A stretch of DNA of 64,000 nucleotides from Moritella viscosa (GTDB lineage: Bacteria > Pseudomonadota > Gammaproteobacteria > Enterobacterales > Moritellaceae): NCBI GenBank assembly GCA_000953735.1, contig LN554852.1, positions 3,049,846 to 3,113,845 on the forward strand, given 5' to 3'. Under the pieces are notes generated by a model that worked only from the letters and a program-made list of their open reading frames with translations, searched no databases and was not told where the DNA came from. Shown piece by piece: positions 8,539-17,747 of this stretch. The position numbers and the translations under genes are program-made. Numbering within the stretch: position 1 is the first letter of the stretch; each line of letters starts with the position of its first letter.

Positions 8539-9420
8539 TTATGCAATTGATTTTTTAACCACGTGTTGTAATTTTTCACGCCAATCCGACGGTTTAAATA
8601 TAGGCGATATTTTATGACAATTTAAAATACCATTTTTTGGCCGTTTGGCGATTGAAGCATATTCTTCGCTCGTTACCGCTTTTAAATTTCGATGTTGACC
8701 ATCGGGTTGATATTTATCAGATTCTTCAAATATAGCACAAGAAAAATCAAACCAGCTAACCCCTCTATCACCGCAAAAATTATATTCACCGAATTGATAA
8801 CGGCCAGTTTCAAGCGTGTAATCCTTGGCAATATCAAGCGCCAAGTTAGCTAGATCACCTGCATACGTTGGACAACCTAGCTGGTCGTTAACAACACGAA
8901 TTTCATCCGTATTACGATTAAGTGATAGCATAGTCGCCACAAAATTATGTTGGTATTCACTAAACACCCAGGATGTACGAATAATAATATAATTGGTCAA
9001 ATACGATTTTACATATTGATCACCCTGTAACTTTGTTCTGCCATAAACATTCAAAGGAGCAGGTTTATCTGTTTCTGAATAACCCACTTTATCGTGGCCA
9101 CCAAAAATATACTCTGTAGAAAAGTGAATTAGTAGCGCACCTATTCTTTGACATTCTTTTGCAAGTAAATAAGGGCCGTAAGCATTGACAGCTTCTGCAA
9201 TAGCGACTTCTTTTTCGGCTTTATCAACCTGAGTATAAGCAGCAGTATTAATCACTACATCGGGTCTAAATTGCAAAAATAATGATGAAACTTGCTCTGC
9301 ATTAGTAATATCCAGAGTATCAATATCGGTAAGTAAAACGTCCCACAACTGATGGTCAATACGGGCTTTTATTGATTGGCCGATTTGCCCTTTCAGCCCT
9401 GTAACAAGTAGTCGATCCAT
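8539..9420 (-). CDS. rfbD: dTDP-4-dehydrorhamnose reductase
   Basis: A 293-residue extended SDR protein. The N-terminal motif VTGLKGQIGQSIKAR is the cofactor site, VINTAAYTQVDKAEKE is the family signature, and the catalytic triad is completed by YGRTKLQGDQ (Tyr-x-x-x-Lys). It performs the last step of dTDP-L-rhamnose synthesis, the NAD(P)H reduction of the 4-keto group. It follows rfbC by 10 bp in the same operon, with AAGGA before its ATG. All four rml/rfb steps are present here, so the assignment is secure. Confidence 0.95.
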   Translation of the reverse strand: MDRLLVTGLKGQIGQSIKARIDHQLWDVLLTDIDTLDITNAEQVSSLFLQFRPDVVINTAAYTQVDKAEKEVAIAEAVNAYGPYLLAKECQRIGALLIHFSTEYIFGGHDKVGYSETDKPAPLNVYGRTKLQGDQYVKSYLTNYIIIRTSWVFSEYQHNFVATMLSLNRNTDEIRVVNDQLGCPTYAGDLANLALDIAKDYTLETGRYQFGEYNFCGDRGVSWFDFSCAIFEESDKYQPDGQHRNLKAVTSEEYASIAKRPKNGILNCHKISPIFKPSDWREKLQHVVKKSIA

Positions 9421-9430
9421 AAATATGTCC

Positions 9431-9967
9431 TTAAAGAAACAAGTCTTTAAACTTAACTCCCATCTTGTCTTTGCCAGAGAGTAAAGGGTTACTACAAGGC
9501 CAATGTATATTTAATGCTGGATCATTCCAAATAAGACACCCCTCATCGTTTGGATCGTAATAGTCCGTGCATTTATATTCAAAATCAGCCATTTCAGACA
9601 ATACGACAAAACCATGTGCTAACCCTGGGGGTAACCAAAATTGCAATTTATTCTCTGCATTTAACCGCACACCATGGCATTGACCATACGTTGGTGAGTC
9701 CAACCGAATATCAACGGCTACATCATAGACTTCACCCATCACCACTCGCACTAACTTACCTTGTGATTTCGTTTTTTGAAAATGTAATCCACGCAAAACA
9801 CCTTTCATAGAGCGAGAATAGTTATCTTGTAAAAAGTTAAATTCATCACCTATAACATCTCTATAACGTGCAGCTTGAAATGTTTCCATAAAAAAGCCTC
9901 GGTCATCACTAAATACATCCGGTTCAATGACCAACGCACCACCAATGGGAGTGTTAGAGACTTTCAT
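9431..9967 (-). CDS. rfbC: dTDP-4-dehydrorhamnose 3,5-epimerase
   Basis: A 178-residue cupin-type epimerase of normal length. Motifs seen: ALVIEPDVFSDDRGFFMETF, LQDNYSRSMKGVLRGLHFQ (catalytic His in GLHFQ), VYDVAVDIRLDSPTYGQ (Asp in VDIR), and FWLPPGLAHGFVVLS. It inverts C3 and C5 of dTDP-4-keto-6-deoxyglucose. The ATG directly abuts the rfbA stop codon (9967/9968), which implies translational coupling. Confidence 0.95.
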   Translation of the reverse strand: MKVSNTPIGGALVIEPDVFSDDRGFFMETFQAARYRDVIGDEFNFLQDNYSRSMKGVLRGLHFQKTKSQGKLVRVVMGEVYDVAVDIRLDSPTYGQCHGVRLNAENKLQFWLPPGLAHGFVVLSEMADFEYKCTDYYDPNDEGCLIWNDPALNIHWPCSNPLLSGKDKMGVKFKDLFL

Positions 9968-10855
9968 CTACAGGTCCTCATTAAGTAAGCCATAAAGGTA
10001 TTGCCCATACTCCGTTTTCTGTAATAAACATGCTTGATCTTCTAATTGCCCCCGTGAGATCCAGCCTTGTGAGTATGCAATTTCTTCTAAGCACGCGACT
10101 TTTAGCCCCTGATTATCTTCAATGGTCTGCACAAACATAGATGCTTTTAATAATGAATAATGTGTACCGGTATCAAACCAAGCAAAACCACGGCCAAAGC
10201 ACTCAACAAACAAGTCTCCAACATTCAAATACATATTGGTTATATCCGTTATTTCCACTTCATCACGTGCCGACGGGGTTAATGATTTAGCCATATTGAT
10301 GACTCTGTTATCATAGAAGTATAGACCCGTGACCGCGATATTCGACTTAGGTTGTGTAGGCTTTTCTTCAATACTGATCGCGTTACCTTCACTATCAAAC
10401 TCCACCACTCCAAACCGGCCAGGGTCAGTCACTTGATAACCAAAGATCGTAGCCCCCACATCCCGGCTCGTGGCACTTAACAATTTCCCGGTAAAGTGCT
10501 GACCATAAAAGACATTATCTCCCAATATCAGACAAACATTATCGTCGCCAATAAAGTCTTCACCAATAATAAAAGCTTGCGCGATCCCCTCTGGCCTAGC
10601 CTGCTCTGCATACTCAATATCCAGCCCAAATGTCGAACCATCACCGAACAGATCTTTAAAGTGTGGTAGGTCCTCAGGCGTCGAAATAATTAATATATCT
10701 TTAATATTAGCCAGCATAAGCACCGAGATTGGATAGTAAATCATTGGCTTATCATAAATCGGTAATAGTTGCTTAGACACTGCCCTGGTGATGGGGTGTA
10801 AACGCGTACCTGAGCCACCCGCTAACACAATACCTTTGTATTTTTTATCGCCCAT
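9968..10855 (-). CDS. rfbA: glucose-1-phosphate thymidylyltransferase
   Basis: About 295 residues from the ATG at 10855, chosen because GAGGAG lies nine bases upstream; a GTG six bases earlier has poor spacing. The N-terminal nucleotidyltransferase signature [32 protein letters not shown]-type stretch is complete, with [11 protein letters not shown] (metal Asp) and EEKP. It makes dTDP-glucose from dTTP and glucose 1-phosphate, the first step of the rhamnose pathway. Its start overlaps the end of rfbB by 11 bases. Confidence 0.95.
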   Translation of the reverse strand: MGDKKYKGIVLAGGSGTRLHPITRAVSKQLLPIYDKPMIYYPISVLMLANIKDILIISTPEDLPHFKDLFGDGSTFGLDIEYAEQARPEGIAQAFIIGEDFIGDDNVCLILGDNVFYGQHFTGKLLSATSRDVGATIFGYQVTDPGRFGVVEFDSEGNAISIEEKPTQPKSNIAVTGLYFYDNRVINMAKSLTPSARDEVEITDITNMYLNVGDLFVECFGRGFAWFDTGTHYSLLKASMFVQTIEDNQGLKVACLEEIAYSQGWISRGQLEDQACLLQKTEYGQYLYGLLNEDL

Positions 10856-11918
10856 TAGCACTTTCTCCTCGACGTGTTAACTGATAATCACCGCTTAGAA
10901 CTCGCTGCCACCATATTGTATTATCTAAATACCACTGCACCGTTTTTCTGATACCAGTCTCAAATGTTTCTTCTGGTTGCCAGCCTAATTCACGTTGAAT
11001 TTTACTCGCATCAATTGCATACCTAAGATCATGGCCCGGTCTATCGCGAACAAATTTAATCAAATCGCGATAATGTTCAATTCCATTAGGCTTATCGGGT
11101 ACAAGTGCTTCCAGCGCATCACACAAGGTATGTACTACATCTATATTCTGTTTTTCGTTATGTCCGCCAATATTGTAACTTTCACCAACCTCTCCTTTTG
11201 TTGCCACGAGCACGAGTGCTTTAGCATGATCATCAACATACAACCAATCCCGAATTTGCTTACCATCTCCATAGATAGGTAGTGGCAATCCACTCAACGC
11301 ATTTAAAATCATGTGAGGGATCAACTTTTCAGGAAAATGATAAGGACCATAGTTATTCGAGCAATTAGTGATTAATGTAGGAAACCCATAAGTCCTTAAC
11401 CAAGCTCGTACTAAATGATCAGAACTGGCCTTGGTTGCTGAGTAAGGTGAACTGGGATCATAAGCTGTCGTCTCAACGAATAAATCATCATGGTTGTGTA
11501 AATCACCAAACACTTCATCGGTAGAAATATGATGGAAACGAAAACCCACCTTTTTTTCAGCGTCTAATGACAACCAATATGCTCGAGCCGATTCAAGCAG
11601 ATTGTAAGTACCTATGATATTTGTTTCGACAAAACAACGGGGATTTTCTATTGAACGGTCAACATGGGATTCAGCGGCAAGATGCATAATAATATCTGGC
11701 TGATGCAGCTCGAAAATACCTGTCACCGCCTCTTTATCACAAATATCGACCTGCTCAAATGCATAGCGAGATGATATTAACTCCGCAGGTATTGAATCTA
11801 AATTACCTGCATACGTTAATTTGTCCAGATTAACGACCTCATGCTCAGTGTCGATTAATATATGTCGAATAACAGCACTACCTATAAATCCAGCACCACC
11901 TGTCACTAATATCTTCAT
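10845..11918 (-). CDS. rfbB: dTDP-glucose 4,6-dehydratase
   Basis: A 357-residue extended SDR. The N-terminal motif [18 protein letters not shown], the segment [15 protein letters not shown], the [11 protein letters not shown] stretch (Thr-Asp-Glu catalytic residues) and [15 protein letters not shown] (Tyr-x-x-x-Lys) are all diagnostic. It forms dTDP-4-keto-6-deoxyglucose using tightly bound NAD. It starts 7 bp after the end of the preceding glycosyltransferase gene, within one continuous operon. Confidence 0.95.
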   Translation of the reverse strand: MKILVTGGAGFIGSAVIRHILIDTEHEVVNLDKLTYAGNLDSIPAELISSRYAFEQVDICDKEAVTGIFELHQPDIIMHLAAESHVDRSIENPRCFVETNIIGTYNLLESARAYWLSLDAEKKVGFRFHHISTDEVFGDLHNHDDLFVETTAYDPSSPYSATKASSDHLVRAWLRTYGFPTLITNCSNNYGPYHFPEKLIPHMILNALSGLPLPIYGDGKQIRDWLYVDDHAKALVLVATKGEVGESYNIGGHNEKQNIDVVHTLCDALEALVPDKPNGIEHYRDLIKFVRDRPGHDLRYAIDASKIQRELGWQPEETFETGIRKTVQWYLDNTIWWQRVLSGDYQLTRRGESANGR

Positions 11919-11925
11919 ATTGATG

Positions 11926-12792
11926 CTACTCGTAATTCACGCTTGAAGATCTCTGAACCTGTAACTTTCGCGCAATAGGTATACTTGGTTTCAATAAATA
12001 CTGTATATGATAAATACAGGCATCTCGAATGTGAAAACGTAATACACGATTACTAAATACATCATAAATGCCACCAGCACTACAACGTAGTCCATCAGCA
12101 CCGACGACAATGTCACTTTCATAATGCACTTTATACCCGAGTTCCCAACACTTATAACAGATATCTGGATCTGCCATAAAAATGAAATAGCGGTTATCAA
12201 AACCACCTATGTTCTCCCAAACGTCACGACGGATTGCCATGAAAGATGACTGTATCCAATCCACATTAGCCGGTTTTAAATAGTCAAATTCAACATGTTC
12301 GTAATACTCCGCGATCCCTTTCAAAATTGGCCAGTTTCTAAGTGATGTTCTGCGTACCACCTGTGCGATTAAATTAGGAAAACGGCGTACTGTGTCAGGG
12401 GTCGAACCATCATCATTAAGTTGTCGAGTACCCACAATGCCGATACCTTTATCACATTGGTATATAGTAATAATATCAGCCAGTGTCGTGACAGATTTCC
12501 ATTCAATATCCGGGTTTACAAAAAACAAATAGTCTCCACGGCATAAATCAGCACCTTGATTACAGCCTCGGGTATAGCCATTATTGTGTTGATTAAAAAT
12601 CAAGGTTACATTATCCGTCTTTTGATACTGAGACAGTATTTGTTGGTTGCCACTATCCATGGAGTTATCAATAACGATCACTTCTATATCAAAATCACCT
12701 TCCTGAATCAGTATCCTTTCGACATTATCTACAACTCGTTCCGCTTTAAAAAAATCAACAATAACAACAGAAATTAATATTTTCTTAGCCAT
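11926..12792 (-). CDS. rhamnosyltransferase-like glycosyltransferase family 2
   Basis: About 288 residues from the ATG at 12792, chosen because AGGGA lies nine bases upstream; the frame extends to 12849 without a better start. Motifs: [63 protein letters not shown] (metal-binding region) and [19 protein letters not shown]. These are typical of the WbbL/RfbF-type rhamnosyltransferases. The position directly ahead of rfbB supports transfer of rhamnose from dTDP-L-rhamnose. The start overlaps the preceding stop by 8 bases. Donor specificity is inferred. Confidence 0.85.
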   Translation of the reverse strand: MAKKILISVVIVDFFKAERVVDNVERILIQEGDFDIEVIVIDNSMDSGNQQILSQYQKTDNVTLIFNQHNNGYTRGCNQGADLCRGDYLFFVNPDIEWKSVTTLADIITIYQCDKGIGIVGTRQLNDDGSTPDTVRRFPNLIAQVVRRTSLRNWPILKGIAEYYEHVEFDYLKPANVDWIQSSFMAIRRDVWENIGGFDNRYFIFMADPDICYKCWELGYKVHYESDIVVGADGLRCSAGGIYDVFSNRVLRFHIRDACIYHIQYLLKPSIPIARKLQVQRSSSVNYE

Positions 12793-13798
12793 AGGAATCT
12801 TCCCTTTGCTCAACGAATAATTTTTTATCAATAACAGAAGCAAACGCATGATTTGTTATATCTATTGCCTTGTCATATCTTGGTATTGAAATTAAGTCTG
12901 CCGCGCTATATTCAGGCAATAATTCATCTGGATAAACAACCTTCATATTAGGGTTACATAACTCTTTCGCAATTTGTAATTGGTGATCATCAGAAAACTC
13001 GCCAAATCGCGCTAATCTAGGTACAAAGACCACCTGTTTCTGAAAAGTAAGCATATGGTTGATACTGCCAACACCGCAGTGACTAATCACCAAGCTGCTC
13101 TCTTTTACCAAAGCGTCCATTTTATCCTTCGGTACTATCGCTGCAATCTCGCCATTCGCAGGTTTTTCTTCAATCTCAAAGCCACCCGTTTGAATAAACC
13201 AGCGAACATTAGGATCTCTATAAATGTCAAGCTTGGCCATTGCCGTAATCAACCGTGGAAAAGGATAAGTATTCGTCCCCGTTGTCACTAATACCAATGG
13301 TTTTTCAGGCGGCTGTAATGGTGTGATAACCTTGTTGGTTTTACCTGCTAAATCAAATGTTTTACCTACATATTCCACGTTATATTCTCTAGCTATCCCT
13401 TCCCACTGCGACATAAATTCATCGTATAACTTATACTTATGAATAAATCTACCAGTATTAGAAAGTTCAACAACGCGAGACAGCGTATCTAAATATACAA
13501 ATTTTAAGGGTAAGAACTTACACACTAGCGCAAAAGGTAAAACCAGTGGCCCACCTGTCGTGAATACTGTCCGCGGTCTTTCTCTTAAAAGCACATACAA
13601 GGCATAAAAAATATTTACAAAGTGAATAAACGCATTTTTTTGTGTTGACCACATAGTGTAAATCTTCTTAATTTTATCCTCGTTAACGAGTGACATCGTT
13701 GTCACTAATACAATATCATTAACATGGCTACAAGCGCATAATGCTTGAGTAAGGTGTCCTCCAGCCGATGCAATAACAAGCACTTTTCTATTTGGCAT
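12785..13798 (-). CDS. fused Alg14/Alg13-type UDP-sugar glycosyltransferase
   Basis: About 337 residues from the ATG at 13798 (start MPNRKVLVIASAGGHL). The N-terminal 150 residues match the Alg14-like membrane half (VIASAGGHLTQAL; TVFTTGGPLVLPFALVCKFL; YLDTLSRV). The C-terminal part matches the Alg13/GT28-like catalytic half (LVLVTTGTNTYPFPRLITAM; VISHCGVGSINHML; ARFGEFSDDHQLQIA). In many bacterial polysaccharide clusters these halves are two separate proteins; here they form one chain. It overlaps the upstream GT4 gene by 11 bp. It probably adds the second sugar onto a lipid-linked acceptor, an inference from family. Confidence 0.8.
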   Translation of the reverse strand: MPNRKVLVIASAGGHLTQALCACSHVNDIVLVTTMSLVNEDKIKKIYTMWSTQKNAFIHFVNIFYALYVLLRERPRTVFTTGGPLVLPFALVCKFLPLKFVYLDTLSRVVELSNTGRFIHKYKLYDEFMSQWEGIAREYNVEYVGKTFDLAGKTNKVITPLQPPEKPLVLVTTGTNTYPFPRLITAMAKLDIYRDPNVRWFIQTGGFEIEEKPANGEIAAIVPKDKMDALVKESSLVISHCGVGSINHMLTFQKQVVFVPRLARFGEFSDDHQLQIAKELCNPNMKVVYPDELLPEYSAADLISIPRYDKAIDITNHAFASVIDKKLFVEQREDSYG

Positions 13799-14957
13799 TT
13801 CGATACTCCAGATTAAGGCCATCAACTAAACTTTGATAATGATTAACCACCGTTTTCTTCTCGAAAATGTCTAATGCATGTGTTTCTAATGCACACTTAA
13901 TACGACTTTGAAAAAATTCATGTCGCACGATCAACTCTTCGACTTTATTCTCTAACTCATCGATATCTTGATTACGAACCTTAATGCCCACATCAATGTC
14001 ATCCAAATAGCCATCAATACCGGTATTCGCGTGATATAAGATCGGTAAGCCAGAAAATAACGCTTCTACAAAAACCATCCCAAAAGACTCATTCTTACTC
14101 GGTAATAAAAATGCGGCATATTGTTTTAATTTTTGTTGCAGAAGCTTATTATCAATGCAGCCTTTAATCGTAACCTTCTCACTTAACGATAATGCGTTGA
14201 TTTTACTCTGCACTATTTTAATCTTACTTTCAGAACCAGAGCCATATATATCCAGCTTAATATCTGGATATGCAACACTAAGTCTAGATATAGCCGCAAG
14301 TAATGGCATTATTCCTTTTCGTTCATATTGTTCAAAACGAAATACGGTAACAAAGTGCGCAACTCGATTGTTCTTACAGATATCTGCTAGCTGACTCATT
14401 TCACAGGGATTAGGGAGCAAACTAGATTGAGCTGCCGATGTATTAATCGTACTTTTAAGCATTTTTTTAATTGGATTTTTAGCCCAAGAACTCACCCAAA
14501 AGATATGTTCCGCCTCTTCTAATACCTTTTTCCAACGTGATCGTAAAAATGATTTACGTTGTAAAATACGTACATCAGTTCCCCCTCTAACGGATAGGAA
14601 ATACGGAATGCCGATTTGATTAGCGATTGCAGCACCTAACGTGCCATCAATTGCTAATTTATGGCCATGAATAAGCTGGTATTTGATCTGTTGCTTTTTG
14701 ATAAGATTAAAAAGAAGGTAACGGGCAAGAAATAAAGATAAAGTCAGCGCTAAACCAAAAGGTAATCCCCAATAATAAACCGAATATAATTTATGATTAT
14801 GCGGAATAACACGAACCAGCCAAGGCCATGGGGTACGATGAATAACAAACACGGTATTGGAGATACCAGAGGTGGCGTCTAATAGTGATTTAACAGCAGG
14901 CGTACTTTGATCATTGCGGCCATCGGGGTAATCAGAGTGTATATGTAAAATATTCAT
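13788..14957 (-). CDS. glycosyltransferase family 4
   Basis: A 389-residue GT-B retaining glycosyltransferase. The N-terminal domain begins MNILHIHSDYPDGRNDQSTPAVKS-like; the C-terminal donor domain has VFRFEQYERKGIMPLLAAI, LDIYGSGSESKIKI and the E-x7-E-like stretch KNESFGMVFVEALFSGLPIL. It is the first gene of the minus-strand polysaccharide operon running to 7243, so the promoter should lie in 14958-15209. Acceptor and donor are unknown. Confidence 0.88.
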   Translation of the reverse strand: MNILHIHSDYPDGRNDQSTPAVKSLLDATSGISNTVFVIHRTPWPWLVRVIPHNHKLYSVYYWGLPFGLALTLSLFLARYLLFNLIKKQQIKYQLIHGHKLAIDGTLGAAIANQIGIPYFLSVRGGTDVRILQRKSFLRSRWKKVLEEAEHIFWVSSWAKNPIKKMLKSTINTSAAQSSLLPNPCEMSQLADICKNNRVAHFVTVFRFEQYERKGIMPLLAAISRLSVAYPDIKLDIYGSGSESKIKIVQSKINALSLSEKVTIKGCIDNKLLQQKLKQYAAFLLPSKNESFGMVFVEALFSGLPILYHANTGIDGYLDDIDVGIKVRNQDIDELENKVEELIVRHEFFQSRIKCALETHALDIFEKKTVVNHYQSLVDGLNLEYRNAK

Positions 14958-15092
14958 ATCATAATTACCTACCGCAACCCGCTTTACATCCGCAGATAAC
15001 CACCACTACATAGGAATTATAGGCATTACATTCTAATATTGACCACTTTATCAATGCAATATAAAATTAAAATAACTAAGTGCATAAAAATA

Positions 15093-15142
15093 AAGCCAAG
15101 TTTTACATCATGTATTTTAATACAATTAGTAATACTTGGCTT
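15093..15142. repeat. nested inverted repeat
   Basis: AAGCCAAGT (15093-15101) is repeated inverted as ACTTGGCTT (15134-15142). Within the loop TGTATTTTAATACA forms a second smaller palindrome. It lies between the 3' end of the U32 gene and the promoter region of the polysaccharide operon. It could be an operator or an RNA structure; no T run marks it as an intrinsic terminator. Confidence 0.45.
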
Positions 15143-15209
15143 AGATTAAATATTCAAGCTGTTGGGCTTATATTTTGTCGTTAACGCTTATAAAGCCTGA
15201 GTGCTCTTT

Positions 15210-17453
15210 TTATAAACCTTGAGTATATTGTGCGTTAGTTGCCACAGGCACTAAGTTATTTAACGCTACTTTTGACGTGTCATCACCCGCGAGTAACGAT
15301 TCAAAGTATTTGATTAGCTCAACTTTGTCTTGTTCTTTTTTAGAACCTGCACCGATATTAGTTAAATCAATAAAGAATTCGTCAAACAGATCAGAGAAAT
15401 CATTTACTACATCAAAGTTTAAGAATTGTTCGTCATTGTAAATGCTTGGGTAGCCGCCTTTTTGTTTATCAACCGCAAACGAAATACCTTTAACATTAGT
15501 AATTGTTGTCGCTTTTTCACATTTCAGCATGCAACCATCTTCAATCGCAGGTTTCTTACAGCCAACCGTTTGTTGGAAGAAACATTGACGACTTGTCATC
15601 ATCAGAATTGGGTGGTAAATACTGTAGAACATTTTAAAGTTCTTTGGACGAGTGATGTTTCTAATTTGACCACGGTTTATCTCGTTAGAAATAAACGCAC
15701 CCGCACAGTTTAACTCTTCTTGTAAGGTTAGTAATGCGTGTGAGTTGGTTGTATTTAAGAACGGACCAGCAACCCACTCAATACCCATTTCAAATGCTTT
15801 ATAAGCAATACCAGTATTATTAGTCACAATACGCTTAGGCTTCACTTCTTCAAGGATCTTCACTGACTCTAGGTAGTCTTTACCAATCAGTACCGCTGGA
15901 AACCAAGGAATTAAGCGTGGATTTTCTTGTAATAGTTTAATGTGTTTAGGGCAGTTCTTTTTTAAGCTCTCTGGGATCTTGAAGTAGATATAGGCATCGG
16001 TTACATCAGCAAGGTGTAAATCTTTTACGTTAGCAATAAGCAGTGATAACTTAGGTGTTTGTTCTATTTTAGGATGCTTAGGTAATGCAGGTACATCAAC
16101 GTGTTTAACCACGTCACGTGAGCCATTTAATAAAAACGCCACTTGGTTTTTCAATTCTGTTAATTCTTTAAACGGCACAGTTAAGTTTTTATCAAAGTTG
16201 TCAAAGTTCATTGGCGCAAGATCAAACGTTGCATTATTGAAGCTACGGAAACGTTTCTCAACCGTTTCTGGAGTAATTGAAATTTCATCTGCAATACGCA
16301 ATACAGAATCACTTTTCACTTCAAACGACGTATTACCAGCCATAATGTTGACTGTTAATGGGCCATTTTCTTTCGCCGTAAATACTAATGTAAGACCGAT
16401 TTTATCAATGCTTAGATCTTTAATCTTTTCTGCGAGTTCTGCACCTAATGCATTTTTATCCGTATAAAGATCTTGTTTCACATCATGGATCTGTACAACA
16501 GAGATCGCATCACTTTTTTCAACTGCATAATTAACACTGTTATCACGTGGGTTATCAGTAAACATTTTCTTGTTTAGGTCGCCCTGCAAGAATGAGTTAG
16601 TGAAGCTACGGTTAAATACTTTATGCAGGTTGCCATCGTCAGCTAATAACTTGCCAGACTCAACAAAGTTGTTGATCTGTTTACGCCATGTATCGACAAC
16701 TGTGTAAACATAGTGTGCGCCTTTAATACGGCCTTCTACTTTTAATGAATCAACACCTGCGTCAACCAACTGGGGTAAATCAAAGTATGCCGAGTTATCT
16801 TTCAAGTTAAGCGGGAAGCGATGACCTTCTGCAGTCACTTCGTATTCATCACGACATGCTTGACTACAGCGACCACGGTTACCTGAGTTGCCCACACTTA
16901 CTGAGCTTGAGTAACATTGGCCAGAGAACGCGATACATAGTGCGCCATGCACGAATACTTCAGTGAGTACATCATGGTCATGCGCAACTGTCGTTAGTTG
17001 TTTAATTTCACCAAGGTTCAGCTCACGAGATAAATTAACGCGCGTTGCACCAATTTTCTGTAAGAATAAGATCTGACCTTCGTTATGAGTTGTTAATTGA
17101 GTAGAAGCATGAATATCTAACGTTGGAAAATGCTTTTTAACAATATTGAAAACACCTAAGTCTTGCACAATGATGCCATCAATACCACTGTTAACCAGTT
17201 TATTAAGCAGACGCACTAAGCTAACAACTTCGTGTTCTAAGATCACGACGTTAAGGGTTAAAAAGACTTCACAGCTGTGTTCGTGTGCAAGTCGTAATAC
17301 GCCATTTAGCTCATCAAATGAAAGATTGGACGCACGGTTACGGGCATTGAACATATCCAAACCACAGTAGACAGCATTTGCACCAGCTACAATCGCCGCT
17401 TTAATCGCTTCTACATCACCACCCGGTGCCAATAATTCTATTTTTCTACTCAT
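15210..17453 (-). CDS. peptidase U32-family protein, RlhA-like
   Basis: About 747 residues from the ATG at 17453 (MSRKIELLAPGGDVEAI); a longer frame to 17501 exists. The U32 core is clear: GANAVYCGL, DGIIVQDLGVF, DIHASTQLT, VNLSRELNLGEI, then GALCIAFSGQCYSSS and GRCSQACR, giving cysteines at about residues 173, 180, 196 and 200 that bind an iron-sulfur cluster in family members. E. coli RlhA, a 23S rRNA C2501 hydroxylation factor, has the same pattern in about 650 residues. A further Cys-rich region near residues 650-690 (RQCFFQQTVGCKK, DGCMLKCEK) is not typical of it. A perfect FNR box lies about 90 bp upstream. Confidence 0.8.
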   Translation of the reverse strand: MSRKIELLAPGGDVEAIKAAIVAGANAVYCGLDMFNARNRASNLSFDELNGVLRLAHEHSCEVFLTLNVVILEHEVVSLVRLLNKLVNSGIDGIIVQDLGVFNIVKKHFPTLDIHASTQLTTHNEGQILFLQKIGATRVNLSRELNLGEIKQLTTVAHDHDVLTEVFVHGALCIAFSGQCYSSSVSVGNSGNRGRCSQACRDEYEVTAEGHRFPLNLKDNSAYFDLPQLVDAGVDSLKVEGRIKGAHYVYTVVDTWRKQINNFVESGKLLADDGNLHKVFNRSFTNSFLQGDLNKKMFTDNPRDNSVNYAVEKSDAISVVQIHDVKQDLYTDKNALGAELAEKIKDLSIDKIGLTLVFTAKENGPLTVNIMAGNTSFEVKSDSVLRIADEISITPETVEKRFRSFNNATFDLAPMNFDNFDKNLTVPFKELTELKNQVAFLLNGSRDVVKHVDVPALPKHPKIEQTPKLSLLIANVKDLHLADVTDAYIYFKIPESLKKNCPKHIKLLQENPRLIPWFPAVLIGKDYLESVKILEEVKPKRIVTNNTGIAYKAFEMGIEWVAGPFLNTTNSHALLTLQEELNCAGAFISNEINRGQIRNITRPKNFKMFYSIYHPILMMTSRQCFFQQTVGCKKPAIEDGCMLKCEKATTITNVKGISFAVDKQKGGYPSIYNDEQFLNFDVVNDFSDLFDEFFIDLTNIGAGSKKEQDKVELIKYFESLLAGDDTSKVALNNLVPVATNAQYTQGL

Positions 17454-17504
17454 GCGAAATAACCCACTTATTGCTTTTATTGTAATTTTTTGAGGGGGCA
17501 TTCT

Positions 17505-17520
17505 ACCTGTATATGCAGGT
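17505..17520. repeat. near-perfect 16-bp palindrome
   Basis: ACCTGTATATGCAGGT is symmetrical except for one base pair. It lies 52-67 bp upstream of the U32 start, between that start and the FNR box, where a second regulator or the promoter core would be placed. Confidence 0.35.
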
Positions 17521-17542
17521 CAATGCTATGAATTCGGGGGTA

Positions 17543-17556
17543 TTGATCTAGATCAA
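17543..17556. promoter_or_regulatory. FNR/Anr-type box
   Basis: TTGATCTAGATCAA is a perfect 14-bp palindrome and a full match to the FNR consensus TTGAT-N4-ATCAA. It lies 90-103 bp upstream of the U32 gene start on the minus strand and 9 bp ahead of a 40-codon ORF on the plus strand. Oxygen-dependent control of one or both is expected. Confidence 0.7.
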
Positions 17557-17565
17557 GGTTTCTAC

Positions 17566-17688
17566 ATGCTCATTACAGGGCTAAATAGTGCTTATAATGT
17601 AGTAAAAATAGCGCAAGGTGTGATTGAATATTACCACGAACATCCAGGGTATGTTTTTGTACCATTAATTATCGATACTGATAACTAA
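17566..17688 (+). CDS. small ORF, 40 residues, unknown
   Basis: An ATG at 17566 opens a 40-codon frame ending at TAA 17686-17688. AAGG lies seven bases before the ATG, an acceptable ribosome binding site. The product begins MLITGLNSAYNVVKIAQGV and ends VPLIIDTDN; I do not recognise it. The frame starts just after the FNR box and stops just before a strong hairpin. It could be a real small protein, or a leftover of a longer gene. Confidence 0.35.
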   Translation: MLITGLNSAYNVVKIAQGVIEYYHEHPGYVFVPLIIDTDN

Positions 17689-17691
17689 AAT

Positions 17692-17719
17692 ACGGTGAGT
17701 TAAGTCATTAACTCACCGT
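17692..17719 (-). terminator. intrinsic terminator of the membrane protein gene
   Basis: ACGGTGAGTTAA (17692-17703) and TTAACTCACCGT (17708-17719) form a perfect 12-bp stem with a 4-base loop. On the minus strand the stem is followed by ATTTTAG and lies about 30 bp after the stop of the gene ending at 17748. It may also end the small plus-strand ORF. Confidence 0.7.
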
Positions 17720-17747
17720 CATCGATAAAACTGAACGCAACTAAAAG

